Of a stretch of 64,000 nucleotides of DNA, positions 9,071 through 17,881 are shown in pieces; within the stretch, counting starts at the first letter, position 1; each line of letters opens with the position of its first letter. A model generated the notes under the pieces. It saw nothing but the letters and a program-made list of their open reading frames with translations, did no database searches and had not been told where the DNA came from. Location of the stretch: contig NZMJ01000117.1 of the NCBI GenBank assembly GCA_002692855.1, positions 123,304 through 187,303 of the forward strand, read 5' to 3'. The position numbers and the translations under genes are program-made. This DNA is from Maricaulis sp. Its GTDB lineage: Bacteria > Pseudomonadota > Alphaproteobacteria > Caulobacterales > Maricaulaceae.

Positions 9071-11173
9071 ATGTTCAGAACCACGACGATGGCCGCCGCT
9101 GCCGCGCTGTTGACCGCAGCAGGCGCTTTCGCCGACGACATGTTTGCCGGTGTTCGTTCGATCGAAGCCGATGGCGGGCAATCCGTTATCGAATTCAACC
9201 AGTTGCAACCCGATGTGATGGACATGCAGCCGGGCGAACGTGTCGACCTCAATTTCGCTGGCGATCTCGAAGCCGAGCTTGACCGCATCACCGTTGGCAA
9301 TCTGGGCGCCCGCACCTGGGTCGGCCGGATCGCGGGGCAGGATATCCGCAGCCGCGTCATCCTCACCGAGACCAACGGCTTTGTTTTCGGACAGATCAAT
9401 ACCCCGGACGGGACCTGGAACATTGTTCCGGCCGTCGGCGGCGGACACCAGATTTTCCAGCATCACCCCGATGCCACCGTTCCGGAATGGGGCGATGACG
9501 GCATCGAAACCGGCTGGATTCCCGGGGACGTCATCGAGCACTCGCCCCTGACGGCGGAAGACCCGTCGACCGGCCAGGCGGTCGCCGTCGGTTCGAACGG
9601 CACGATCGACATCGCCGCCTATTACACGCAGAGCATGGTCGACCTGTGGGGTCTGGCCGTGGGTGGACGGGTTCAGTTCCTCGTCGCCCTGCTCGATCAG
9701 GCGCACATCGATTCCGACACCGGAATGCGGGCCCGTCTGGTCAATCTCGAATTCCTCGCGGCCGACGAAGCGCCGTCCAACAGCAACACGCTCGGTGATT
9801 TGCAGGACGGCGTCGGCGACAACACCGTGGGTGCAAACGGACAGGATTTCCGTGCGCTTCGCACGACCCGCGATTCCAAGGGTGCCGACCTGGTGACGAT
9901 CATTCGCCACTACAATCGCAACACCCACGGAAGTTGCGGCGTCGCTTATGTGCTGGGCGGCGGCACTGGAACCATCACCAGCGGATCAGCGGGTTTCGGC
10001 GTGTCGGTCAACAGTGACTGGATCGACGTGAACTGGTCCGGCACGGGCGGATACAGCTTCTGTACCGACCAGACCTTCGCCCACGAGATCGGCCACAACA
10101 CCGGATTTGCCCATAACCGGGCCAATGCCGGGTCGGCAGGCGTCCGCCCCTTTGCCTATGGGCACCGTGTCGACGGACAATTCCGCACGATCATGTCCTA
10201 CTCGAGCGGCACCGGCGAAAGCCGTGTCAATTATTTCTCCAACCCGGACATCACGCTGTGCCCAGGCGGTGCCGCTTGCGGTATCGCTGATCCGTCTGCC
10301 TCTTCAGCTGACAATGCCCGCGCCGCCCGCGAGGAAGGCCGCAACATCACGGAATTCCGTCCCGTGGCTCCGCGCGTTGTGTCCGCAGTCCTGCCTGTCA
10401 CCCGTTCTGTCCTGAACGGCAATGCGGCCACAGCCTTCGCGACCGTGATCAACCCGGCGGCGAACGCCAGCACGGCGACGGGCTGCGGCCTGCGTCTGGC
10501 CGGGGCGTCGGCGTCGCAATTCTCCTACCAGACCACGAACAGCTCGAACGCTCTGACCGGAACCGCAAATACCCCGGTCGATATCGCGGCAGGCGCCGCA
10601 CAGAACTTCGTCTTCTCCGTCACCAGCGCCACGAACTGGGCCAACAACAACCGGTCCGCGATCGCCAGTGACAACGACGAAACCGACCTGTTCATCGAGG
10701 CTTTCTGCTCGAACCGCCGGTCGGCTGAATACACGCTCGGCCTCAACTCGCTAACCTTCACTTCGTCCGCGACCCAGCCGGCTGACGTCATCGCCCTGGC
10801 AGCAACGCCCGGCAATACCGGCCGTGTCGAAGTTCCGACAACCGGCAACATGGTGGGTGTCTTCTCGGTCGCCGTTTCGAATATCGGCGCCGACGCTGTC
10901 ATCCAGGCCAGTGCCGATACCGGCGGCCGTGCCATGGCAGTCCAGAATATCGAGATCTGCCAGACAAACCCGACCACCGGCGCATGCATCACGACCCGCG
11001 CGGCTTCGACTCAGGTCACGCTTCTGAATGGCGGAACCGCCACTTTCGGCGTCTTCGTCCGCGGCACCGGTGCCGCAATTGACAATGATCCCGCCCGCAA
11101 TCGCGTCTTTGTCCGCTTCACGGACATCGGCGGTGAGCGCGGCGCGACCAGTGTTGCAGTCCGCACCCCGTAA
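9071..11173 (+). CDS. Reprolysin-like zinc metallopeptidase, tandem copy 4
   Basis: HEIGHNTGFAHN at about 10082-10117, RTIMSYSSG; signal peptide then DDMFAGVRS; same C-terminal modules as copies 2 and 3. Confidence 0.92.
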   Translation: MFRTTTMAAAAALLTAAGAFADDMFAGVRSIEADGGQSVIEFNQLQPDVMDMQPGERVDLNFAGDLEAELDRITVGNLGARTWVGRIAGQDIRSRVILTETNGFVFGQINTPDGTWNIVPAVGGGHQIFQHHPDATVPEWGDDGIETGWIPGDVIEHSPLTAEDPSTGQAVAVGSNGTIDIAAYYTQSMVDLWGLAVGGRVQFLVALLDQAHIDSDTGMRARLVNLEFLAADEAPSNSNTLGDLQDGVGDNTVGANGQDFRALRTTRDSKGADLVTIIRHYNRNTHGSCGVAYVLGGGTGTITSGSAGFGVSVNSDWIDVNWSGTGGYSFCTDQTFAHEIGHNTGFAHNRANAGSAGVRPFAYGHRVDGQFRTIMSYSSGTGESRVNYFSNPDITLCPGGAACGIADPSASSADNARAAREEGRNITEFRPVAPRVVSAVLPVTRSVLNGNAATAFATVINPAANASTATGCGLRLAGASASQFSYQTTNSSNALTGTANTPVDIAAGAAQNFVFSVTSATNWANNNRSAIASDNDETDLFIEAFCSNRRSAEYTLGLNSLTFTSSATQPADVIALAATPGNTGRVEVPTTGNMVGVFSVAVSNIGADAVIQASADTGGRAMAVQNIEICQTNPTTGACITTRAASTQVTLLNGGTATFGVFVRGTGAAIDNDPARNRVFVRFTDIGGERGATSVAVRTP

Positions 11174-11191
11174 GGAGGTTAGAGAACTCGC

Positions 11192-11866
11192 ATGTCATAT
11201 CGTTTCTTGTTGGCCAGCACCGCATTCGCGGCGGCGCTCATCGCTCCGGCCCAGGCCGACGTTTCGGCCACACGGACCGACAACACCTGGCAAGTCAGTT
11301 CCGACGGCGAACGTCTGAGCGAAGTCCTTTCGGCGATCCAGAGCGAGGCGGGTTTCCGTCTCGTCGGGCTCGACCGGCTCGAGGATGACCCTGCGGTCGA
11401 AACCGACCTGTCCGGTTCCTTGCCGGATGTGATCTCGCGCCTGCTGCAAGGCTATGATTACGCCGTGGTCTATGGCGAAACGCCCGAGACCGAAGGCGAA
11501 ATCCAGCGCCTCGTCCTGTTGTCCGGCCGTGCCGGTTCAGCGCCGGACGACAGCCAGCGGATCGCACCGCGGCGTCTGGAACCGGGTGCAAGCGAGGAAG
11601 ACGGTGAACGGGTCGCAGCGATGCTGGCCCGCCAGGTCCAGCCGCTCGTCGACCAGGACAATGGTGTCGAAACCACCACGACCACGGTGGCCGTCAACAC
11701 GTCCGGGTCCGGTGGGTCAAACGATCCGACCGATACCGGCGGTGGCGGTGACGATGGCGAACTGGATGCCGAGACCCAGGCCCAGCTGGCCGAAGCCACA
11801 CGCCGCGCCCAAGCAGACCTTGAAGCCCTGGTGAATTCACTGCGGGCGGCCGAGAACGCCGACTGA
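11192..11866 (+). CDS. Small secreted protein with STN (secretin/TonB short N-terminal)-like domain
   Basis: Signal peptide MSYRFLLASTAFAAALIAPAQA; LSEVLSAIQSEAGFRLVGLDRLEDDPAVETDLSGSLPDVISRLLQGYDYAVVY resembles an STN fold; AAGGAGG SD overlapping the end of copy 4; Gly-rich linker near the C-terminus. Confidence 0.7.
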   Translation: MSYRFLLASTAFAAALIAPAQADVSATRTDNTWQVSSDGERLSEVLSAIQSEAGFRLVGLDRLEDDPAVETDLSGSLPDVISRLLQGYDYAVVYGETPETEGEIQRLVLLSGRAGSAPDDSQRIAPRRLEPGASEEDGERVAAMLARQVQPLVDQDNGVETTTTTVAVNTSGSGGSNDPTDTGGGGDDGELDAETQAQLAEATRRAQADLEALVNSLRAAENAD

Positions 11867-11892
11867 TCTCACGCCTCGCGCCGAGACGATCA

Positions 11893-11920
11893 CGCCCCGC
11901 CCTCACCGGCGGGGCGTTTT
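11893..11920 (+). terminator. Intrinsic terminator after the metallopeptidase/STN cluster
   Basis: cgccccgcc-ctcacc-ggcggggcg-tttt. Confidence 0.75.
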
Positions 11921-11924
11921 CATG

Positions 11925-12869
11925 TCAGGTCAGGCCGTCAAATTCCGGCCGGCCGAGGGCAATGGCGAGATTCTGGACGGCCTGGACGGCCGCCCCCTTC
12001 AGGAGATTGTCGAGCGCGCAGACCGCGACGCCGCGCAGGCCTTCCTTCGACACGGCGAACCCGCCCAGCACCGCGCCGTTGAAATGGGCGCCATCGCGAA
12101 TTTCGGGAATCGTGTCGGTCAGCCTCACAAGTGGCTCGTCGCCATAGGCCGTATGATAGCGTTCCGTGATCGCTTCCAGCGATTGCGGCCCGGAAAACTC
12201 GAACTGGACGGTTGCCGTCAGCCCCTGGAAAAAGGCCGCCACGTGCGGGGTGAACGCCACCGGAATGCCGAGGTGACGCGTCATCTCGCCTTCGTGCAGG
12301 TGCCCGGTCAGGGCATAAGGCATCAAATTGCCGGACAGGGCCTCGGTGTCATTTTTCCGCGACGGTGTCGTTCCCGCCCCCGAATATCCTGACACTCCGA
12401 AGACATGGGCAGCCCCCGCGATCAGGTCGCGAACTGGCGCGACTGCGAGCTGGCCGGCCGTCGCATAGCATCCCGGGTTTGCGATCCGCCGGGCATGGGT
12501 GATCCGGCCGCGTCCGTAGATTTCAGGCAGCCCGTAAACCCAGTTCTCGTCAAACCGGTAATCGGCCGAGAGATCGACAATCACCATGCCGGGCGCCTGC
12601 GCCTCGATTGCGGCGACGTAGGGCGCGGCGGCTCCGTTCGGCAGGGCCAGAATGACCGCGTCGAGCGTTCGCCCCGCCACGTCATCCGGTGTCAGGGCCT
12701 CAAACATCAGTTCGGGTTCGGCTTCCGGTGCCAGCGAGGTGACGGGCTGGCCTGCGAATTCCCGTGATCCCGCGCACACCACCTGCATGTCAGAGCGCCC
12801 GGCGATCAGGCGCAGCAGATGGCGGCCCGTATGCCCCCGCGCACCGACCAGGCCGATGCGCACTGTCAT
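11925..12869 (-). CDS. argC: N-acetyl-gamma-glutamyl-phosphate reductase
   Basis: MTVRIGLVGARGHTGRHLLRLIAG; ANPGCYATAGQLAVAPV active-site motif; start overlaps the stop of the next gene. The track ORF extends upstream of the likely ATG at 12869. Confidence 0.93.
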   Translation of the reverse strand: MTVRIGLVGARGHTGRHLLRLIAGRSDMQVVCAGSREFAGQPVTSLAPEAEPELMFEALTPDDVAGRTLDAVILALPNGAAAPYVAAIEAQAPGMVIVDLSADYRFDENWVYGLPEIYGRGRITHARRIANPGCYATAGQLAVAPVRDLIAGAAHVFGVSGYSGAGTTPSRKNDTEALSGNLMPYALTGHLHEGEMTRHLGIPVAFTPHVAAFFQGLTATVQFEFSGPQSLEAITERYHTAYGDEPLVRLTDTIPEIRDGAHFNGAVLGGFAVSKEGLRGVAVCALDNLLKGAAVQAVQNLAIALGRPEFDGLT

Positions 12870-14185
12870 GATTCCACCAGGGTTGGCGGCAATTTGCCGA
12901 TCAGGTCGACGAAACGGGGCACGCGGGTCAGGTCGCGCTCGCCGCGCCAGAACACGATCCAGTTGCCTTCGCGCACCGCCCCGTCGCATTCCGAGAAATA
13001 GAAGCTGTTGATCGGGTTCGTGGCGCGCGACCGCCAGTAAAAATAGGGCACGGCCTCGATCAGGTTCGACCAGACCGTCTTCGACAGGCCTTCGCCGCGC
13101 GCCTCCCCGAGCACGGCGAACTTGTCGAGATAGGCAACACCCCCGACCTCGGTCACCAGCGCACCGGCGCGGTAGTTCTCCGTCACGAAGCCCCGGCTCA
13201 GTGACAGTTGGTCCCAATATCCCGGCACGGTCGCGCGGCCGAATGACTTGCTGATGAGCTCTGTCATCCGCGACCCGTCGAGCTCGCGCTTGTCGGACAC
13301 CGTCAGCACCCGCTCGCCCTTGCGCACGAGCGTTCCCGCCCCGGCATGGGTGAACAGCTCCTTGGCCAATTCCTCGGGACGTGTGATCGAGACCGAACTG
13401 GTCAGCGGCAGGTCGTCGAGCAGGCGTTTGATCTCCTCGATCTTTACCCGCATGCCGCCGGCTACCCAGTCAGAGGCCATCAGCCGGTCGAATTCGGTGG
13501 CCAGGTTGACGCTGGAAATCAGCCGGCCTTTCTCGTCGAGCAATCCGCCCGTCTCGGTGAGGAAGATGATCTTGTAGGGCTGCAGCGTGTGGACCAGGGC
13601 GCGAACCGCGAAGTCGGCATTGATATTCACCAGCTGCCCGTCGGCCGTATCGCCAAGGCACGCCAGGATCGGCGCTTCCCCGCCCTTCAGCGCGCTGTCG
13701 ACCAGGTCCAGGCGAACGCCGGTCGGTTCGCCGACCCGGCCATAAACAGCCGGGTCCAGCAATTCGGCTTCGAACACGCCTTGCGGAATCGCCGCGGCCT
13801 GCCCGCCATGCCGGCGCACGGCCTCGACCAGCGACAGGTTGATGCGGGTCAGGCTGTCGCGAATGACCGTAATGGCGGCGTCGGGCGTAACCCGCAGGCC
13901 ATTGACCTTCTCCGGTGCGATCCCCGCCTCGGCCAGCGCCGAATCGAGTTGCGGCCCGCCGCCGTGAACCACGATCGGCAGCAGACCGACCGACTGCAGG
14001 AAGGCCAAAGCTGCGGCGAGACCGTCGAGGTCATCGCGGATCACCGCGCCGCCCACCTTCACCACGGCAAATCGCGACTGGTCGACTTGCGAGAAGCGGT
14101 TGAGATATTCGCGGATTTCCTTGCCATCGCGCATGTGCGACAGCAGCTGAACGATCGTCTGGCGAACGGCAGGCGTCTCGGCCAT
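12866..14185 (-). CDS. argB: Bifunctional N-acetylglutamate synthase/kinase (ArgB kinase with C-terminal GNAT domain)
   Basis: Kinase part VVKVGGAVIRDDLDGLAAALAFLQSVGLLPIVVHGGGPQLDSAL; C-terminal acetyltransferase-like part AGALVTEVGGVAYLDKFAVLGEARGEGLSKTVWSNLIEAVPYFYWRSRATNPINSFYF; length and layout match the vertebrate-like NAGS/K class. Confidence 0.9.
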   Translation of the reverse strand: MAETPAVRQTIVQLLSHMRDGKEIREYLNRFSQVDQSRFAVVKVGGAVIRDDLDGLAAALAFLQSVGLLPIVVHGGGPQLDSALAEAGIAPEKVNGLRVTPDAAITVIRDSLTRINLSLVEAVRRHGGQAAAIPQGVFEAELLDPAVYGRVGEPTGVRLDLVDSALKGGEAPILACLGDTADGQLVNINADFAVRALVHTLQPYKIIFLTETGGLLDEKGRLISSVNLATEFDRLMASDWVAGGMRVKIEEIKRLLDDLPLTSSVSITRPEELAKELFTHAGAGTLVRKGERVLTVSDKRELDGSRMTELISKSFGRATVPGYWDQLSLSRGFVTENYRAGALVTEVGGVAYLDKFAVLGEARGEGLSKTVWSNLIEAVPYFYWRSRATNPINSFYFSECDGAVREGNWIVFWRGERDLTRVPRFVDLIGKLPPTLVES

Positions 14186-15193
14186 CTAGCGGCCACCCTG
14201 CAAGGCAAGCGCTTCCATGATTGCTTTCTGCACGTGCAGGCGGTTTTCGGCCTCCTCGATGCCCAGGAAGGCCGGGCTGTCGACCACGGCATCGGCAATC
14301 TTCACATTCCGGCGCATCGGCAGGCAGTGGCTGACCACGGCGCCATCGGTCATCGCCATCTTGTCCGGCGTGATCATGAAATCCCGGCCCTTGGCGCGGT
14401 ACGGGGCTTCACCTTCCCACTGGCCGTAGAAGGGCAGAGCGCCCCAGCTTTTCGCATAGACGGCATCAGCGCCCGAATAGGCCGATTCGACATCGGTTGT
14501 GACGGTGAAGCTGGACCCGGCTTCGGCGCAATAGCGCTCGGCCGCGCCCATGTAACGGTCATCGAGCCGGTAAACCTCGTCCGGGATCAGCATCCGGACA
14601 TTCATGCCGAATTTTGACGCGATCAGGATTGCGGAATTGGCGACCGCCGTGTTGAGGGGACGCGGATGCGGCACCCAGGTCAGCAGGAAGTCCTTGCCCT
14701 GGACGCTGCCCATCTTCTCCTGAAGCGCCAGCATCAGGGCCATTTCCTGGCAGGGATGGACGATGGTTTCCATGTTGATGACCGGGACGGTCGCATGCTG
14801 CGCGAAGGCCGAAATCAGCGGATCCTGCTTTTCCTCCGCCCAGTTCTGGAACTTCGGAAAGCAGCGGATCGCGATCAGGTCGACATAGCGTGACAGCACG
14901 CGGGCGGCCTCGCTCACATGCTCTTCCTCGTCGCCGTCCATGACGGCGCCCTCGGCAAATTCCATCGGCCAGGTCGCGCCCTTGGCGTCCAGCACGATGG
15001 CGTGCCCGCCCATCTGGGTCGCGCCAATATCGAAGCTGGAGCGGGTGCGCAGGGACGGATTGAAGAATACGAGCGCGATCGACTTGCCCGCCAGCGCATT
15101 CGACGACGCGCCGGCCTTCAGCGCCCTGGCGCGGTCCAGCAGCGCCTGCAACTCGCCGCGGCTCCAGTCTTCAGTCGTCAGAAAATGGCGCAT
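14186..15193 (-). CDS. argF': N-acetylornithine carbamoyltransferase (AOTCase)
   Basis: FFNPSLRTRSSFDIGATQMGGHAIVLD, EFAEGAVMDGDEEEHVSEAARVLSRYVD, PVINMETIVHPCQE, PLNTAVANSAILIA; resembles the Xanthomonas-type AOTCase rather than classical OTCase. Confidence 0.87.
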   Translation of the reverse strand: MRHFLTTEDWSRGELQALLDRARALKAGASSNALAGKSIALVFFNPSLRTRSSFDIGATQMGGHAIVLDAKGATWPMEFAEGAVMDGDEEEHVSEAARVLSRYVDLIAIRCFPKFQNWAEEKQDPLISAFAQHATVPVINMETIVHPCQEMALMLALQEKMGSVQGKDFLLTWVPHPRPLNTAVANSAILIASKFGMNVRMLIPDEVYRLDDRYMGAAERYCAEAGSSFTVTTDVESAYSGADAVYAKSWGALPFYGQWEGEAPYRAKGRDFMITPDKMAMTDGAVVSHCLPMRRNVKIADAVVDSPAFLGIEEAENRLHVQKAIMEALALQGGR

Positions 15194-15334
15194 GGGCCGG
15201 ACATCCCTTCAAAACGAATGCGGCCCGGTCGATGCCGGGCACGCTTTGTCTATAAAGCATCATCGCTCGGGTTTGAATGCCCTTCACGCCGCTTGCACTT
15301 CCCTCTTTCACCGGCCTGTGCCATGCCGTTTGCC

Positions 15335-16117
15335 ATGAGTGTTCTGGCTGTTATTCCCGCCCGCTACGGGTCCACCCGTTTCCCAGGAAAGCCCCTGGCC
15401 GACATCGCCGGCACGCCGATGATCGAGCGCGTCTGGCGGATTGCCAGTGCGGCCGACGGCGTCGACCGCACGGTCGTTGCCACGGATGACGCGCGAATCG
15501 CCGAGGCCGTGCGCGGTTTTGGCGGCGAGGCCGTGATGACGCCCGAGACCTGCCGCAACGGGACCGAACGGGCCCTTGCCGCGCTCGACGCGTTGAAGGC
15601 CGACGCCGACATCGTCGTGAATGTGCAGGGCGACGCCCCGCTGATCCCGCCCTGGGTGATTGGCGCGGTCGCGACGACGATGAAGGCCGACCCGGCCTTG
15701 CAGATGGCGACGCCCGCCGTGCGCATGACGCCGGAAACCGAACAGCGATTTCGCGAGACCAAGGCTGCGGGTGCGGTCGGCGGCACCACCGTCGTCTTCG
15801 CGCGCAACATGGACGCCCTGTATTTCTCGAAAACCGTCCTGCCCTTCCAGCGTCACCCTGAAGCGGGAACGCCGGTTTTCCAGCATATCGGGCTCTACGG
15901 CTACCGGACCGACACGCTGCGCCGGATCGTCTCGCTGGAGCCCAGCCCGCTCGAACGGGCCGAAAGCCTGGAACAGCTCCGTGCGCTCGAGAACGGGATC
16001 CCGATCCGGGTCGTCGAGGTGGATTATCGCGGCCGCTCGGCCTGGTCTGTGGATTCACGCGACGATGCCGGTGTCGTCGCCGGTATCATCGCGCGCGAAG
16101 GCGAGCTGGTCTCGTGA
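15335..16117 (+). CDS. kdsB: 3-deoxy-manno-octulosonate cytidylyltransferase
   Basis: MSVLAVIPARYGSTRFPGKPLADIAGTPMIERVW ... VVNVQGDAPLIPP ... HIGLYGYR; alternative start ATG at 15323. Confidence 0.93.
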   Translation: MSVLAVIPARYGSTRFPGKPLADIAGTPMIERVWRIASAADGVDRTVVATDDARIAEAVRGFGGEAVMTPETCRNGTERALAALDALKADADIVVNVQGDAPLIPPWVIGAVATTMKADPALQMATPAVRMTPETEQRFRETKAAGAVGGTTVVFARNMDALYFSKTVLPFQRHPEAGTPVFQHIGLYGYRTDTLRRIVSLEPSPLERAESLEQLRALENGIPIRVVEVDYRGRSAWSVDSRDDAGVVAGIIAREGELVS

Positions 16118-16731
16118 CGCGGCTCATCCTCGCACGTCACGGCAACACCTTCGGTCCCGGCGACAAAATCGTCTGGGTAGGCGCGAAGGAAGACCTGCCC
16201 CTCGTCGACAAGGGCGAGGCCCAGGCCCGCGATCTGGGCAAGGCACTGGTCCGCGCCGGTGTAAAACCGGACCGCATTGTCACCGGACCGCTGCGCCGCA
16301 CCCGCCGCGCCGCCGATCTGGTGGCCGAGTTCACGGGGTTTTCCGGCGCCATCGAAATCGACGCGCGCCTGAAGGAAATCGACTACGGCCCGTGGGGTGG
16401 AAAATCCGACGACGAGATCATCGCCGCTTATGGTGAAGCCGCGCTGGCTGACTGGCGGGACCGGCATGTCGTGCCGGCCGGTGCTGGCTGGTCGCCGAGC
16501 CCCGGCACGCTGAAGGCCAATGCGTTGGCCGTATTGAGCGATGTCAGCCGCACCAGCGGAACGGTCCTGATCGTCACGTCCAACGGCATTTTGCGCTTCT
16601 TCCACGCCGCGATGGGCTTTGACGGCGATGCCAAGGTGAAGACCGGTCACGCGGGTGCGGCCGACATGGCTGCGGGTCAGACCACACCGCTTTTCTGGAA
16701 TCTTGACCCGGCCAAGGGGCTTCCGCTCTGA
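16114..16731 (+). CDS. Histidine phosphatase family protein
   Basis: LILARHGNTFGPGDKIVWVG (RHG motif), TGPLRRTRRAADL. Confidence 0.85.
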   Translation: MTRLILARHGNTFGPGDKIVWVGAKEDLPLVDKGEAQARDLGKALVRAGVKPDRIVTGPLRRTRRAADLVAEFTGFSGAIEIDARLKEIDYGPWGGKSDDEIIAAYGEAALADWRDRHVVPAGAGWSPSPGTLKANALAVLSDVSRTSGTVLIVTSNGILRFFHAAMGFDGDAKVKTGHAGAADMAAGQTTPLFWNLDPAKGLPL

Positions 16732-16738
16732 TCGGCTG

Positions 16739-17881
16739 ATGACAGGACCCCTTCACGGCATACGCATCATCGAATTGTCGGGCATCGGCCCCGGCCCTCT
16801 GGCCGGTCAGTTATTGGCCGATCTGGGCGCTGACGTCATTGCCGTCGACCGCAAGGCCGAGCCCCGCCTGCCGGAGCGTCCGAAGGATGCCAACCGGCGC
16901 GGCAAGCGCTCCATTGTCCTCGATCTGAAGCATCCCGATGCCGTCGCGACCGTGCTGAAGCTCTGCGAGTCGGCCGATGCCCTGATCGAAGGCTTCCGCC
17001 CCGGCGTGACCGAGCGTCTGGGCCTGGGCCCCGACATCGTCCTCGGGCGCAATCCAAAGCTGGTCTACGGCCGCCTGACAGGCTGGGGCCAGACCGGACC
17101 GCTCGCCGAGCGCGCCGGACACGACATCAACTATATTGCGCTGTCGGGCGCGCTCGCCGCCATTGGCACGCGGGACCGTCCCCTTCCGCCGCTCAATCTG
17201 GTCGGCGACTATGCCGGTGGATCGCTTATGCTGTGCTTCAGCGTGCTGGCGGCGCTTCTCTCGGCGCGCACCACGGGACGAGGCCAGGTGATCGACGTGG
17301 CCATGACCGACGGATCGGCGGCGATCATGTCGCTCATTCACTCCCTCGCCGCGTCCGGTATCTGGACCGGGGCGCGCGGTGACAACCTGCTCGACGGCGG
17401 CACACCCTTCTATCGCTGCTACGAAACCTCCGACGGGGGCTTCATGGCCGTCGGCGCGATCGAGCCGCAATTCTACGCCGCACTTCTGGCCGGGCTGGGC
17501 TTTGACGCCGCTGACGCCGCCAGGCAGTGGGACAAGGCAGACTGGCCCCGCCTGGAAGCGGCGATGACCCGGCGCTTTGCCGAAAAAACCCGTTCCGAGT
17601 GGACCGCGATCTTCGAGCCGACCGACGCCTGCGTCACGCCTGTCCTGTCAATGGATGAAGCGCCCGACCATCCGCACAATCTGGCCCGTGGCACCTTCAT
17701 GACGGCTGACGGACTGACCCAGCCTGCCCCCGCCCCCCGCTTCGCCGGCACACCGGCCGCGCCCGGTCGCGGCCCCTTCTTTGCCGGCGAGGACACACGC
17801 AATATCCTTGAATCAATTGGGGTTGAGCCGGACGCGATTGACCGCATGCTGAACGACGGCATTGCCGGAGAGAGCATATGA
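16739..17881 (+). CDS. CaiB/BaiF family CoA transferase (alpha-methylacyl-CoA racemase-like)
   Basis: MTGPLHGIRIIELSGIGPGPLAGQLLADLGADVIAVDRK; YGRLTGWGQTGPLAERAGHDINYIALSG. Track start 16655 overlaps the preceding gene; ATG at 16739 preferred. Confidence 0.9.
   Translation: MTGPLHGIRIIELSGIGPGPLAGQLLADLGADVIAVDRKAEPRLPERPKDANRRGKRSIVLDLKHPDAVATVLKLCESADALIEGFRPGVTERLGLGPDIVLGRNPKLVYGRLTGWGQTGPLAERAGHDINYIALSGALAAIGTRDRPLPPLNLVGDYAGGSLMLCFSVLAALLSARTTGRGQVIDVAMTDGSAAIMSLIHSLAASGIWTGARGDNLLDGGTPFYRCYETSDGGFMAVGAIEPQFYAALLAGLGFDAADAARQWDKADWPRLEAAMTRRFAEKTRSEWTAIFEPTDACVTPVLSMDEAPDHPHNLARGTFMTADGLTQPAPAPRFAGTPAAPGRGPFFAGEDTRNILESIGVEPDAIDRMLNDGIAGESI

Noticed and set aside
13346-14617. 423-aa plus-strand ORF
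   Set aside because: Antisense to the NAGS/K and AOTCase genes.
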